From Serratia rhizosphaerae (GTDB lineage Bacteria > Pseudomonadota > Gammaproteobacteria > Enterobacterales > Enterobacteriaceae), in the NCBI RefSeq assembly GCF_009817885.1, contig NZ_CP041764.1:3534001-3598000 (forward strand): a stretch of DNA of 64,000 nucleotides, read 5' to 3'. Below are positions 23,114-30,491 of the stretch, in pieces (position 1 is the first letter of the stretch; every line of letters begins with the position of its first letter). Made by a program: the position numbers and the translations under genes. Below the pieces are notes generated by a model, which was given only the letters and a program-made list of their open reading frames with translations, was not told the DNA's origin and ran no database searches.

Positions 23114-23296
23114 CAATTACCTCCGTTCGCTCCGTCAACGCTTCATCATTGCTATCACAGTGAGTAATCATTGTGCGGGGAGGGTTCCCTCAATGGCGCA
23201 TCTTTATAACTGGTTGCTTGATCATTCCGGTATCGAAGTGACTGAATTTACCGCTAGGCGGTGTTCTATCAGGCGTTGTTGTGTGAAGGACATTAG

Positions 23297-23725
23297 CTAT
23301 CTGGCGGTGCTGTGCAGCAGGTAATAGGCTTCGTCACCTTCGCCTCCCTGGCTGATAATGCGCCAGCCGTGCCGCTGATAAAACATCAAAGCCGGTTCGT
23401 TCCTGACCAGACATTTCAACGCGCCGGTGGTGCGGAAGGTGGATTCTGCCTGTTTTAGCAGGGTACTGCCTACGCCGCGAGTTTGTTGAGCGGGGTCGAC
23501 ATACAGGTTATGGATAAAATCTTCGGCCCGGTGAATGGAAACAAAACCCAGCGGTATGCCGTTTTCTTCGGCTACCCAGATCTCTTCTCCCAGCGTAGCG
23601 CGATCGAAATCTCTCGGTTGGTAATTGGCGGTGTCCCGCCAGTGAAAGGCGATTTTACGCGCGGCCAAATATAAGCGGCGCAGAAAGGGGCGATCGGATT
23701 CTTGATATGGCCGTATTTTCATCAT
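23297..23725 (-). CDS. GNAT-family N-acetyltransferase
   Basis: A 142-residue GCN5-type acetyltransferase. The strand-4 segment FIHNLYVDPAQQTRGVGSTLL contains the acetyl-CoA pyrophosphate-binding Q/R-x-x-G-x-G/A motif (QTRGVG), and the C-terminal ALMFYQRHGWR is the usual motif B. Two start codons are adjacent (23725 and 23722); GGGAG fits the second slightly better. It lies downstream of the double-glycine peptide operon on the same strand but beyond that operon's terminator. The substrate is unknown; a link to the peptides is only positional. Confidence 0.85.
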   Translation of the reverse strand: MMKIRPYQESDRPFLRRLYLAARKIAFHWRDTANYQPRDFDRATLGEEIWVAEENGIPLGFVSIHRAEDFIHNLYVDPAQQTRGVGSTLLKQAESTFRTTGALKCLVRNEPALMFYQRHGWRIISQGGEGDEAYYLLHSTAR

Positions 23726-23807
23726 GCTCCCTTGGTGACGGACGCGCGGTGATCCTGCGGTGTGGCACCTGAGTATGTCGGAATACCATGCCGTTGGCGA
23801 GAGATAA

Positions 23808-23837
23808 GAAAAAAGAGCAAATAGATTATTTGCTCTT
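23808..23837 (-). terminator. Intrinsic terminator of the double-glycine peptide operon
   Basis: On the minus strand, AAGAGCAAAT, a 5-nt loop and ATTTGCTCTT form a 10-bp stem followed directly by TTTT and CTTATC. It lies 60 bp after the stop of the last peptide gene (23900). It is one of the clearest rho-independent terminators in the window and marks the operon end. Confidence 0.85.
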
Positions 23838-23899
23838 GAATACGGACACGTTACCGGGCGGCGAGCAAAGCGTCGCCGGCCCGGTAGAAAGTGACGACG

Positions 23900-24121
23900 T
23901 TACTTGGTGTAACGACCTTCCCAGAAACCACGGACAAGGTTAAATACGCCGTCGGTGAAGATTTTGCCTACGCCTTTGGCCGCGTTGGTAAAGCTGGCGA
24001 GGATGGATTCAGCACCTTTGGAGATGGAACCAACAACACCGCCTAAGAGTCCACCGAGGATACTGTCGAGACCGGCACCACCTGATACTTCATTGACTTC
24101 AACGTTAGATAATTCTCTCAT
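23900..24121 (-). CDS. Class II microcin-like precursor peptide with double-glycine leader
   Basis: A 73-residue peptide. The first 15 residues, MRELSNVEVNEVSGG, form a double-glycine leader of the type cut by C39-peptidase ABC exporters (compare the colicin V/microcin V leader). The remaining 58 residues are Gly-rich and amphipathic (SILGGLLGGVVGSISKG) with a basic-aromatic end, as expected for a membrane-active bacteriocin. AAGGAT precedes the ATG. The leader DNA is identical over 27 bp to that of the 24430-24675 gene. It is the third gene of a three-peptide operon. No exporter or clear immunity gene lies next to it. Confidence 0.75.
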   Translation of the reverse strand: MRELSNVEVNEVSGGAGLDSILGGLLGGVVGSISKGAESILASFTNAAKGVGKIFTDGVFNLVRGFWEGRYTK

Positions 24122-24167
24122 GGTTTATCCTTAAATATTAAATGAGGTAGATAAAAGAGCGGGAAAA

Positions 24168-24368
24168 TTATGATTGCGGCTTGGCAGGCGCGCACTCATT
24201 CAACTCAACAGGTTTGCTGGACGAGGTGACGTTGCCAAACTTGTCAACGCAGCCCACGGTCCGATAGCAAGTCACTCCTGAGGTGGATGGGGATAGGCTA
24301 TGGCTGACTTTACAGCCCCACGCGCCACCAATAACATTCGTTGCTTTGCCTTGCGTTAATTTCTGCAT
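24168..24368 (-). CDS. Cys-containing double-glycine-leader peptide
   Basis: A 66-residue peptide with leader MQKLTQGKATNVIGG and a 51-residue mature part holding four cysteines (WGC, TCYR, GCVDKFG, NECAP), which could form two disulfides. It resembles small enterobacterial peptides annotated as DUF4762, though I am not sure of this. It lies between two MRELSNVEV-leader peptides, 61 bp from one and 46 bp from the other. AAGGAT lies somewhat far (about 12 bp) from the ATG. It could be a bacteriocin, a partner peptide or a signalling peptide. Confidence 0.65.
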   Translation of the reverse strand: MQKLTQGKATNVIGGAWGCKVSHSLSPSTSGVTCYRTVGCVDKFGNVTSSSKPVELNECAPAKPQS

Positions 24369-24429
24369 AATTATTAATTATCCTTGTTGGTTACTCTACG
24401 GATGACTCAACGCTATCCGAGTTGGGCCA

Positions 24430-24675
24430 TTAAGACTTAGCGGTTTCGGCTGGTGCTTCCGGAGCAGGCTTACTTGGGCGGAAAGCATTGATGAGGGAAT
24501 CCAGGAAGCCCATGCCCAGACCAACAGCGGTGCCGATAGAGTTGGCGATATTACCGACGATATTGCCAGCGATGCCGGTCAGGGTATTAACGCCTGCGTT
24601 GATGATATCGCTGATAATACCACCGAAAAAGCCGCCTGAAACTGCTTCAACTTCAACGTTAGATAATTCTCTCAT
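24430..24675 (-). CDS. Class II microcin-like precursor peptide with double-glycine leader
   Basis: An 81-residue peptide and the first gene of the three-peptide operon. The leader is MRELSNVEVEAVSGG. The 66-residue core is rich in Gly, Ile, Asn and Ala (GIAGNIVGNIANSIGTAVG), predicted to form amphipathic or membrane helices, and ends in a Pro/Ala/Glu tail (SKPAPEAPAE). AAAAAGGAA precedes the ATG. Sequence around the operon is notably AT-rich compared with flanking genes. Processing and export would need a CvaB-type transporter encoded elsewhere. Antimicrobial activity is inferred from the leader and core type only. Confidence 0.75.
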   Translation of the reverse strand: MRELSNVEVEAVSGGFFGGIISDIINAGVNTLTGIAGNIVGNIANSIGTAVGLGMGFLDSLINAFRPSKPAPEAPAETAKS

Positions 24676-25043
24676 GACAAATTCCTTTTTTATTAAAAAT
24701 AAAAGAGTATGGGGTTAAATAAAATGGTGACACCTTGGTATGGAAAGCCAAGGTGTTATTTAATATTACCCTCTTTTCTTATCTTATAAATACTGTTTGC
24801 AGAATTTCGTTCGTTTTAAGGATAATTCTTGCTGGCTTGAAATAGGCCGTCTGGCTTTATCCTAAATTCACCGTATTTATATTTTTATGGGTGATAATTG
24901 AAATTTTATTTTCTGAGTTTTTAATGTTTCCGGCCGCAGGACGCCATGCATAAATCATAAACATGACGATGAAAGATTTGAATCCCGCCGGGTGCGGAGT
25001 ATGATGTGGCCGCAGTCGCTATCCCTGCGGGATGCGCTGTCTG
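24676..25043. other. AT-rich intergenic region with peptide-operon leader and thi promoter
   Basis: This 368-bp gap contains no convincing gene. The left part is strongly AT-rich and should hold the minus-strand promoter of the peptide operon. ACACCTTGG and CCAAGGTGT (24730-24756) form a 9-bp stem with a 9-nt loop; read on the minus strand it is followed by CACCATTTTATTT, so it could be a leader attenuator of the peptide operon. The right part must hold the promoter for the TPP riboswitch-thiMD transcript. Confidence 0.45.
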
Positions 25044-25126
25044 AGACTCGGGGTGCCCTTCATGTATGTGAAGGCTGAGAAATACCCGTATTACCTGATC
25101 TGGATAATACCAGCGTAGGGAAGTCT
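25044..25126 (+). promoter_or_regulatory. TPP riboswitch (thi box) upstream of thiM
   Basis: The conserved thi-box elements are present in order: ACTCGGGGTGCCC, a variable hairpin, GGCTGAGAAATACCC, then ACCTGATCTGGATAATACCA and GCGTAGGGAAG. This aptamer binds thiamine pyrophosphate and turns off thiMD. Downstream, CCGGCG (25138) can pair with CGCCGG (25158) next to the GGGAG ribosome site of thiM, consistent with control of translation initiation. Confidence 0.95.
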
Positions 25127-25174
25127 TGGCGTCCTGACCGGCGCCCGCCTTCTTTAACGCCGGTTGGGAGAACT

Positions 25175-25963
25175 ATGATCGCTCGACCTGATGAATTGCC
25201 CGGCGCAACGGCCGCGGCCAGCTTACAGCTGCTTAAACAACATTCCCCGCTGATTCACTGCCTGACCAACGACGTGGTGCAAACGCTGACGGCCAACGTT
25301 TTGCTGGCGCTGGGCGCTTCGCCGGCGATGGTGATTGAACCGTCCGAAGCGACGCAGTTCAGCCGCCTGGCCGATGGCGTGCTGATCAATATCGGCACGC
25401 TGACCGCCGCCCGCGCGGAATCGATGCTGGCGGCGGTGGAGGCGGCCAATCAGGCCGCGACGCCGTGGGTGCTGGACCCGGTGGCGGTCGGCGGACTGAC
25501 CTTTCGTACCGAGTTTGCCAACCGGCTGCTGACGCTGCAGCCGGCGGCCATTCGCGGCAACGCGTCGGAAATTATGGCGCTGAGCGGGCTGCAGGCTTCG
25601 GGGCGCGGCGTCGACAGCACGGCGGACTCTCTGGCCGCGCTGCCGGCGGCGCAACAGCTGGCGCAGCGCAGCGGTGCGATTGTCGCGGTCACCGGCGCCA
25701 CCGACTACATTACTGACGGGCAGCGCAGCTGGGCGGTCGGCGGCGGCGATCCGCTGATGACGCGGGTGGTGGGCACCGGCTGTGCCTTATCGGCGGTGGT
25801 GGCGGCGTTTTGCAGCCTGCCGGGCGAGCGGCTGGACCACGTCGCCGCCGCCTGCCGGGTGATGGCGCACTGCGGCGCGGCGGCCAGCAAACAGGCCGGC
25901 GGCCCCGGCAGCTTTACCCCCGCATTTCTCGACGCGCTGTACCGCTGGCAGGGAGATGAATAA
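25175..25963 (+). CDS. thiM: Hydroxyethylthiazole kinase
   Basis: A 262-residue kinase that phosphorylates 4-methyl-5-(2-hydroxyethyl)thiazole in thiamine salvage. The early HCLTNDVVQTLTANVLLALG and WVLDPVAVG motifs and the ATP-site region VVGTGCALSAVVAAF match ThiM, whose catalytic Cys lies in GTGC. Length is normal. It sits behind a TPP riboswitch and 2 bp before thiD, so the pair is one salvage operon repressed by thiamine pyrophosphate. Confidence 0.95.
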   Translation: MIARPDELPGATAAASLQLLKQHSPLIHCLTNDVVQTLTANVLLALGASPAMVIEPSEATQFSRLADGVLINIGTLTAARAESMLAAVEAANQAATPWVLDPVAVGGLTFRTEFANRLLTLQPAAIRGNASEIMALSGLQASGRGVDSTADSLAALPAAQQLAQRSGAIVAVTGATDYITDGQRSWAVGGGDPLMTRVVGTGCALSAVVAAFCSLPGERLDHVAAACRVMAHCGAAASKQAGGPGSFTPAFLDALYRWQGDE

Positions 25964-25965
25964 TC

Positions 25966-26766
25966 ATGAAACGCATCAATGCATTGACCATCGCCGGTAC
26001 CGATCCGAGCGGCGGCGCCGGCATTCAGGCGGATCTGAAAGCCTTCTCGGCGCTCGGCGCCTATGGCGCCAGCGTGATCACCGCGCTGGTGGCGCAAAAC
26101 ACGCGCGGCGTGCAGTCGGTGTACCAGATTGAGCCGACGTTCGTTGCCGCGCAGCTGGATTCCGTGCTGAGCGACGTGCGCATCGACAGCGTAAAAATCG
26201 GTATGCTGGCCAATGCCGACATCGTGCAGGCGGTGGCCGAGCGCTTGCGGCATTATCAGCCGCCGTTTGTGGTGCTGGATACGGTGATGCTGGCGAAAAG
26301 CGGCGATCCGCTGCTGGCGCCGGAGGCGGTGGCGTCGATCCGGCGTGAACTGTTGCCGCAGGTGTCGCTGATTACGCCTAACCTGCCGGAAGCGGCGGCG
26401 CTGCTGGCGTGTCCGCCGGCGGATAATGAGCAGCAGATGCGCGAGCAGGGACGGGCGCTGCTGGCAATGGGTTGCCAGGCGGTGCTGATGAAGGGCGGCC
26501 ATCTCAGTGAAGAGGAAAGCCCGGACTGGCTGTTCAGCCGCGGTACGGAGCAGCGCTTCAGCGCGCCTCGTGTCGCCACGCGCCATACGCACGGCACCGG
26601 CTGCACCCTGTCTGCGGCGCTGGCCGCCCTGCGTCCGCGTTATGACGACTGGCCGCAGACGGTGGCGGCGGCGAAGGATTACCTGCAGCGCGCGCTGCAG
26701 CAGGCGGACAGCCTGGAAGTCGGCCAGGGCATCGGCCCGGTGCACCATTTCCATGCCTGGTGGTGA
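25966..26766 (+). CDS. thiD: Hydroxymethylpyrimidine/phosphomethylpyrimidine kinase
   Basis: A 266-residue ribokinase-fold enzyme that phosphorylates HMP and then HMP-P in thiamine synthesis and salvage. Recognisable parts are the N-terminal TIAGTDPSGGAGIQADLK, the VKIGMLANADIVQAV region, the anion-hole and catalytic HGTGCTLSAALAAL, and the normal family length. It starts 2 bp after thiM and is controlled by the same TPP riboswitch. No further thi gene follows; the next gene is a lysozyme inhibitor. Confidence 0.95.
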   Translation: MKRINALTIAGTDPSGGAGIQADLKAFSALGAYGASVITALVAQNTRGVQSVYQIEPTFVAAQLDSVLSDVRIDSVKIGMLANADIVQAVAERLRHYQPPFVVLDTVMLAKSGDPLLAPEAVASIRRELLPQVSLITPNLPEAAALLACPPADNEQQMREQGRALLAMGCQAVLMKGGHLSEEESPDWLFSRGTEQRFSAPRVATRHTHGTGCTLSAALAALRPRYDDWPQTVAAAKDYLQRALQQADSLEVGQGIGPVHHFHAWW

Positions 26767-26837
26767 GCCAACTTTTTCGCGCGGCGATGGTCTGAGTAGA
26801 TGCAATGTCTTTGTCTATTTTCGGAGGGAGAATCACC

Positions 26838-27296
26838 ATGACAGGAATGCATAAACGTCGTTATATGCTGCTGGGCGCGTTGCTGGCCGTCAGCGCCGGC
26901 AGCTTTGCCCAGCAGGTGGTGACCACGGCGGATCTGGTTCAGCAGCCGGGTTATCAGAGCAGCTGGCAGCAGATGATGAAAGGTCAGGCCCGGCTGCCGG
27001 GCTGGGCGCGTAAGGGCAGCGGCACTTCGACGCCGGCGGAGACGATCGGCTGGCAGGGGCAGCAGTATCAGGTTGGCAATATCTGTAAGCCTCACGATTG
27101 CGGCAATAACTTTTTGATCGTCGCCTTCAAGGCGGACAAGTCGCAGGCCTGGGGCGTGCGGGTTGAGGTGGAAGACCGGCCGGAAGCGGTGGCGCACCCC
27201 AAAAAGTACGCCAAATATCAGTGGCTCGGCAAGCCGGACAGCAATATGCAGGCGCTGCTGCGTCAGCAGTTTGAAAACAGCCCGGACTGGAAGTAA
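26838..27296 (+). CDS. ivy: Ivy-family C-type lysozyme inhibitor
   Basis: A 152-residue periplasmic protein with a signal peptide (about residues 1-22: basic MHKRR, hydrophobic MLLGALLAVSAGS, cleavage near FA-Q). The mature domain carries the Ivy hallmark loop CKPHDC, whose two cysteines form a disulfide and whose His enters the active site of C-type lysozyme. GGAGGGAGA upstream supports the ATG at 26838 rather than an earlier in-frame ATG at 26805. It protects peptidoglycan against host lysozyme. The gene stands alone after thiD with a 71-bp gap. Confidence 0.9.
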   Translation: MTGMHKRRYMLLGALLAVSAGSFAQQVVTTADLVQQPGYQSSWQQMMKGQARLPGWARKGSGTSTPAETIGWQGQQYQVGNICKPHDCGNNFLIVAFKADKSQAWGVRVEVEDRPEAVAHPKKYAKYQWLGKPDSNMQALLRQQFENSPDWK

Positions 27297-27335
27297 ACCG
27301 ATGTTTGCAGGGACGGGCGCGCCCGTCCCTGATGG

Positions 27336-28307
27336 TCAGCCGATGCCGGCCTGATGCAGGTCGTGCAGGTTCAGCGCGCCGACCAGTTCCCCCTCAACGT
27401 TGACCACCGGCGCGGCGCTGATATGCTGCTCGTGCAGCGCCTCCAGCGCTTCTCCCGCGCGCCACTGTTCCGGCAGGCGATAGCCGGGGCGGGTAATCGC
27501 CGGGCTGAGCGGATCCTCCAGCTTGTGGCCCTGCACCAGCCAGCGGCGCAGATCGCCGTCGGTGAAGACGCCCACCACTTTTTGCTGCTCGTCGCACACC
27601 GCCACCAGTCCCAGGCCGGTGCGGCTCAGCTCCAGCATCGCCGCCATCACGTCGGCGCTTTCCTGCACCTTCGGCAGACGATCGCCGGTGCGCATCAGGT
27701 GATGCACGCGGTTAAGCAGACGCGCGCCGAGGCTGCCGCCCGGGTGTGAACGGGCGAAGTCTTCGGCGTTGAAGCCGCGCTGACGCATCAGCGCCATCGC
27801 CAGCGCATCGCCGATCATCAGAGTGTTGACCGCGCTGGAGGTCGGCGCCAGCCCCATCGGGCAGGCTTCGCGCTCGACGCTGATATCCAGCACGCAGGCG
27901 GCACCCTGCGCCAGCGGTGAGGCGGTGCCGCCGGTAATGGCGATCACCGGGATCCGGCTCTCGGCCAGCAGCGGCAGGATCAGGTCCAGCTCTTTGGCGC
28001 GGCCGGAGTATGAAATAAAGATCATCACGTCGTCCGGGCCGATCATGCCGAGATCGCCGTGCAGCGCTTCCGCCGGATGCAGGAAGAAGGCGGGCGTCCC
28101 GGTGCTGGCCAGCGAGGCGGCGATTTTCTTGCCGATATGGCCGGATTTGCCGATGCCGGAAATCACCGCCTTGCCGCGGCAGCTCAGCAGCAGCTCGCAG
28201 GCGCGGACAAAGTTGTCGTCCAGCCGCGCCAGCAGGCGCTGCGCTTCGGCCAGTTCAATCTCCAGCGTTTCGCGGGCGAAGGTGAGCAGGGTGCTCGCGT
28301 TATCCAT
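27336..28307 (-). CDS. gutQ: Arabinose-5-phosphate isomerase, GutQ type (SIS + CBS)
   Basis: A 323-residue isomerase of the KdsD/GutQ/KpsF family converting D-ribulose-5-phosphate to D-arabinose-5-phosphate. The N-terminal SIS domain (about 35-175) includes GIGKSGHIGKKIAASLASTG, the catalytic HGDLGMI, and SYSGRAKEL; two CBS domains fill about 205-320 (GVFTDGDLRRW). GutQ in E. coli lies in the sorbitol operon; here it stands alone next to fbaB, so no srl context supports the name beyond similarity. KdsD is the main alternative, but the sequence fits GutQ (DNASTLL start) better. Confidence 0.82.
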   Translation of the reverse strand: MDNASTLLTFARETLEIELAEAQRLLARLDDNFVRACELLLSCRGKAVISGIGKSGHIGKKIAASLASTGTPAFFLHPAEALHGDLGMIGPDDVMIFISYSGRAKELDLILPLLAESRIPVIAITGGTASPLAQGAACVLDISVEREACPMGLAPTSSAVNTLMIGDALAMALMRQRGFNAEDFARSHPGGSLGARLLNRVHHLMRTGDRLPKVQESADVMAAMLELSRTGLGLVAVCDEQQKVVGVFTDGDLRRWLVQGHKLEDPLSPAITRPGYRLPEQWRAGEALEALHEQHISAAPVVNVEGELVGALNLHDLHQAGIG

Positions 28308-28432
28308 CAGTCTCTCCTGCGGAATGAATCAAGGCGGAAATATAGTGTTATTTACCGGATGAAACACGCGACACGCCGGTTTTTTTTAAACGGATCACAG
28401 TTTGAGAAATCAGCCGGGAAGGCGTGCGGACG

Positions 28433-28459
28433 AGAAGCCGGGTGAAAAGCCCGGCTTCT
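28433..28459. terminator. Stem-loop after fbaB
   Basis: AGAAGCCGGG and CCCGGCTTCT form a 10-bp perfect stem with a 7-nt loop just beyond the fbaB stop (28469, minus strand). No T-run follows, so it may work with Rho or only stabilise the message. Confidence 0.5.
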
Positions 28460-28468
28460 GCGGCGGCG

Positions 28469-29518
28469 TCAGGCGATGGTGACGCTGCTGTCGAGATAGG
28501 TATCCTGCACGGCGTTAATCAGCGCCACGCCGTCCTTCATCGATTTTTTGAAGGCCTTACGCCCCAGAATCAGCCCCATGCCGCCGGCGCGTTTGTTGAT
28601 CACTGCGGTGCGCACCGATTCCTGCAGATCGTTTTCCCCGGCGGCGCCGCCGGAGTTAATCAGGCCGGCGCGTCCCATATAGCAGTTGGCCAGCTGATAA
28701 CGCACCAGATCGATCGGGTGATCGCTGGTCAGTTTGTCGTATACCCGGTCGTCGGTGTAGCCGAAGTTCACGGCGCGGTAGCCGCCGTTGTTTTCCGCCA
28801 TTTTCTGTTTGACGATATCGGCGCCGATGGTGGCGGCGATATGGTTGGCCTGGCCGGTGAGATCGGCGCTGGAGTGGTAGTCGACGCCGTCTTTCTTGAA
28901 TGCCGGGTTACGCAGATAGGCCCACAGCACGGTAACCATGCCCAGTTCGTGCGCGCGCTCGAAGGCGGCGGAAATCTCTTCAATCTGGCGGCGCGACTGC
29001 TCGGAACCGAAATAGATGGTGGCGCCGACCGCCACCGCGCCCATATCGAACGCCTGCTCAACGCTGGCGTACAGGGTCTGGTCGTACTGGGTCGGGTAGC
29101 TGAGGGTTTCGTTGTGGTTCAGTTTGACCAGGAACGGGATTTTGTGCGCATAGCGACGTGATACCGCCGCCAGCACGCCGTAGGTGGAGGCGACGCAGTT
29201 GCAGCCGGCTTCGAGCGCCAGTTCGACGATGTTTTTCGGGTCAAAATAGAGCGGGTTGGCGGCGAACGAGGCGCCGGCCGAGTGCTCAATGCCCTGGTCC
29301 ACCGGCAGAATGGACAGATAGCCGGTGCCGGCCAACCGGCCGTGGTTGAACAGGGTCTGCATCGAGCGCAGCACGCTGTTGGGGCGGTTATTATCGATCA
29401 TCACCCGATCGACAAAATCGTCGCCGGGCAGGTACAGATTCTCTGCGGGGATGGTGGTACAGCGGTGTTGCAACAGGTCTTCCGCTTCCTTACCTAACAA
29501 CTGCGCAATATCAGTCAT
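28469..29518 (-). CDS. fbaB: Class I fructose-bisphosphate aldolase
   Basis: A 349-residue DhnA-type class I aldolase, the Schiff-base enzyme that splits fructose-1,6-bisphosphate mainly during growth on gluconeogenic carbon. Length matches E. coli FbaB (350). Recognisable segments include ILPVDQGIEHSAG near residues 65-77, the FLVKLNHNETLSYP region, and the phosphate-binding LINSGGAAGENDL and GLILGRKAFK at the C-terminus. It is transcribed alone, downstream of the rsp locus. A long untranslated gap of about 190 bp separates it from rspR. Confidence 0.95.
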   Translation of the reverse strand: MTDIAQLLGKEAEDLLQHRCTTIPAENLYLPGDDFVDRVMIDNNRPNSVLRSMQTLFNHGRLAGTGYLSILPVDQGIEHSAGASFAANPLYFDPKNIVELALEAGCNCVASTYGVLAAVSRRYAHKIPFLVKLNHNETLSYPTQYDQTLYASVEQAFDMGAVAVGATIYFGSEQSRRQIEEISAAFERAHELGMVTVLWAYLRNPAFKKDGVDYHSSADLTGQANHIAATIGADIVKQKMAENNGGYRAVNFGYTDDRVYDKLTSDHPIDLVRYQLANCYMGRAGLINSGGAAGENDLQESVRTAVINKRAGGMGLILGRKAFKKSMKDGVALINAVQDTYLDSSVTIA

Positions 29519-29688
29519 GGTGAACTCCCGTTAAAGCTAATCCCTAGGCCGGAAAGTCATACTGATGGTCACCGGCGTCGCGAAAAGCGGTGATTGAAGC
29601 CGTAAGCACGATACTACTGAAGTTGCATCGTCAGGGAGAAACAATAGATGCGATTGCGGGGAAATGCCATTTACGTCGTGTAAAGCGG

Positions 29689-29706
29689 CGGGGGCGGGCG
29701 CCCCCG
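29689..29706. terminator. GC-rich stem-loop after rspR
   Basis: CGGGGGCG and CGCCCCCG form a near-continuous 8-bp inverted repeat separated by GG, immediately after the rspR stop (29709, minus strand). The following minus-strand sequence is CCGCTTTAC, so the U-tract is poor. It probably marks the 3' end of the rsp transcript. Confidence 0.5.
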
Positions 29707-29708
29707 AG

Positions 29709-30395
29709 TTATTCGACCTCGAACCAGCTGCTGTTTTGCAGGGCGATCGGCGTGATGGAGTAAATCATCTCCTGCAGATGGTCGTGAACGGCCCGCTCGG
29801 CGGCGTCCGGGTCGTGCGCCTTCAGCGCGTCGAAAATGCGGTAGTGCTGTTGGATCAGCGTTTCCGGCGGCGAGACTTCACTCAGGCTGAGAAAACGCAC
29901 CCGGTCCATGGTGGCCTTGATGGTTTCGATGGTTTCCCAGGCCAGCGGACAGTTGGCGATCTGCGTCAGCAGGCGGTGGAACTCATCGTCCAGCAGCAGG
30001 AATTCCCGTATTTGCTGGCCGTTGGCCGCCAGCGCCTGACGCTGCAGGTTATGCTTCAGCAGCGCCAGCTGCGGCGGGGTAATGCCGGTGGCGGCCCGGC
30101 GGACGATGGCGCACTCCACCGCCTGGCGGATAAAACGGCCGTCCGCGACGCGTTTGGCGGAAATTTTCATCACGAAGGTGCCGCGCTGCGGCAGTATCTG
30201 CACCAGCCCCGCCTCGGCCAGTTTGATAAAGGCCTCACGCACCGGCTGGCGCGACACGCTGAAACGGCTGGAAATCTCCTTTTCCGACAGCAGGGTCCCC
30301 GGCGCAATAGTGCAGTCGACGATATCCTGCCGTAAAAAGCGGTAGATTTGCTGATTCACCGGTAATGTGTTGGTAAGGCTATAATTTTCAGACAT
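29709..30395 (-). CDS. rspR: RspR-like GntR/FadR-family transcriptional regulator
   Basis: A 228-residue GntR regulator of the FadR subgroup, the same length as E. coli RspR (YdfH) and closely similar throughout (PVNQQIYRFLRQDIV; VSRQPVREAFIKLAEAGL; LDDEFHRLLTQIA). The N-terminal winged helix-turn-helix spans about 10-80, with an all-helical FCD effector domain after it that has metal-binding His residues. E. coli RspR represses rspAB. Here it is the last gene of the same-strand rsp run, 96 bp after the MHS transporter. I chose the ATG at 30395; the longer frame to 30482 has no similarity. Confidence 0.88.
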   Translation of the reverse strand: MSENYSLTNTLPVNQQIYRFLRQDIVDCTIAPGTLLSEKEISSRFSVSRQPVREAFIKLAEAGLVQILPQRGTFVMKISAKRVADGRFIRQAVECAIVRRAATGITPPQLALLKHNLQRQALAANGQQIREFLLLDDEFHRLLTQIANCPLAWETIETIKATMDRVRFLSLSEVSPPETLIQQHYRIFDALKAHDPDAAERAVHDHLQEMIYSITPIALQNSSWFEVE

Positions 30396-30491
30396 GGCGC
30401 GATTGGTTATCTGGCAATGATTCAAATGCCACCATACTAGCAGATTATTGTTCAATGGCGGGGGGATAAATCCCCTCGCCAAGAGCGGCCA

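Noticed and set aside
23297..23725. GNAT acetyltransferase as immunity gene for the microcin-like peptides
   Set aside because: It is on the same strand but beyond a strong terminator, and nothing in its sequence points to peptide acetylation. Only position suggests a link.
24157..24368. Treating the Cys-containing small ORF as a lasso- or lanthipeptide precursor
   Set aside because: No modification enzymes (LanB/LanC/LanM, B/C lasso proteins) are nearby, and the GG leader fits unmodified class II type peptides better.
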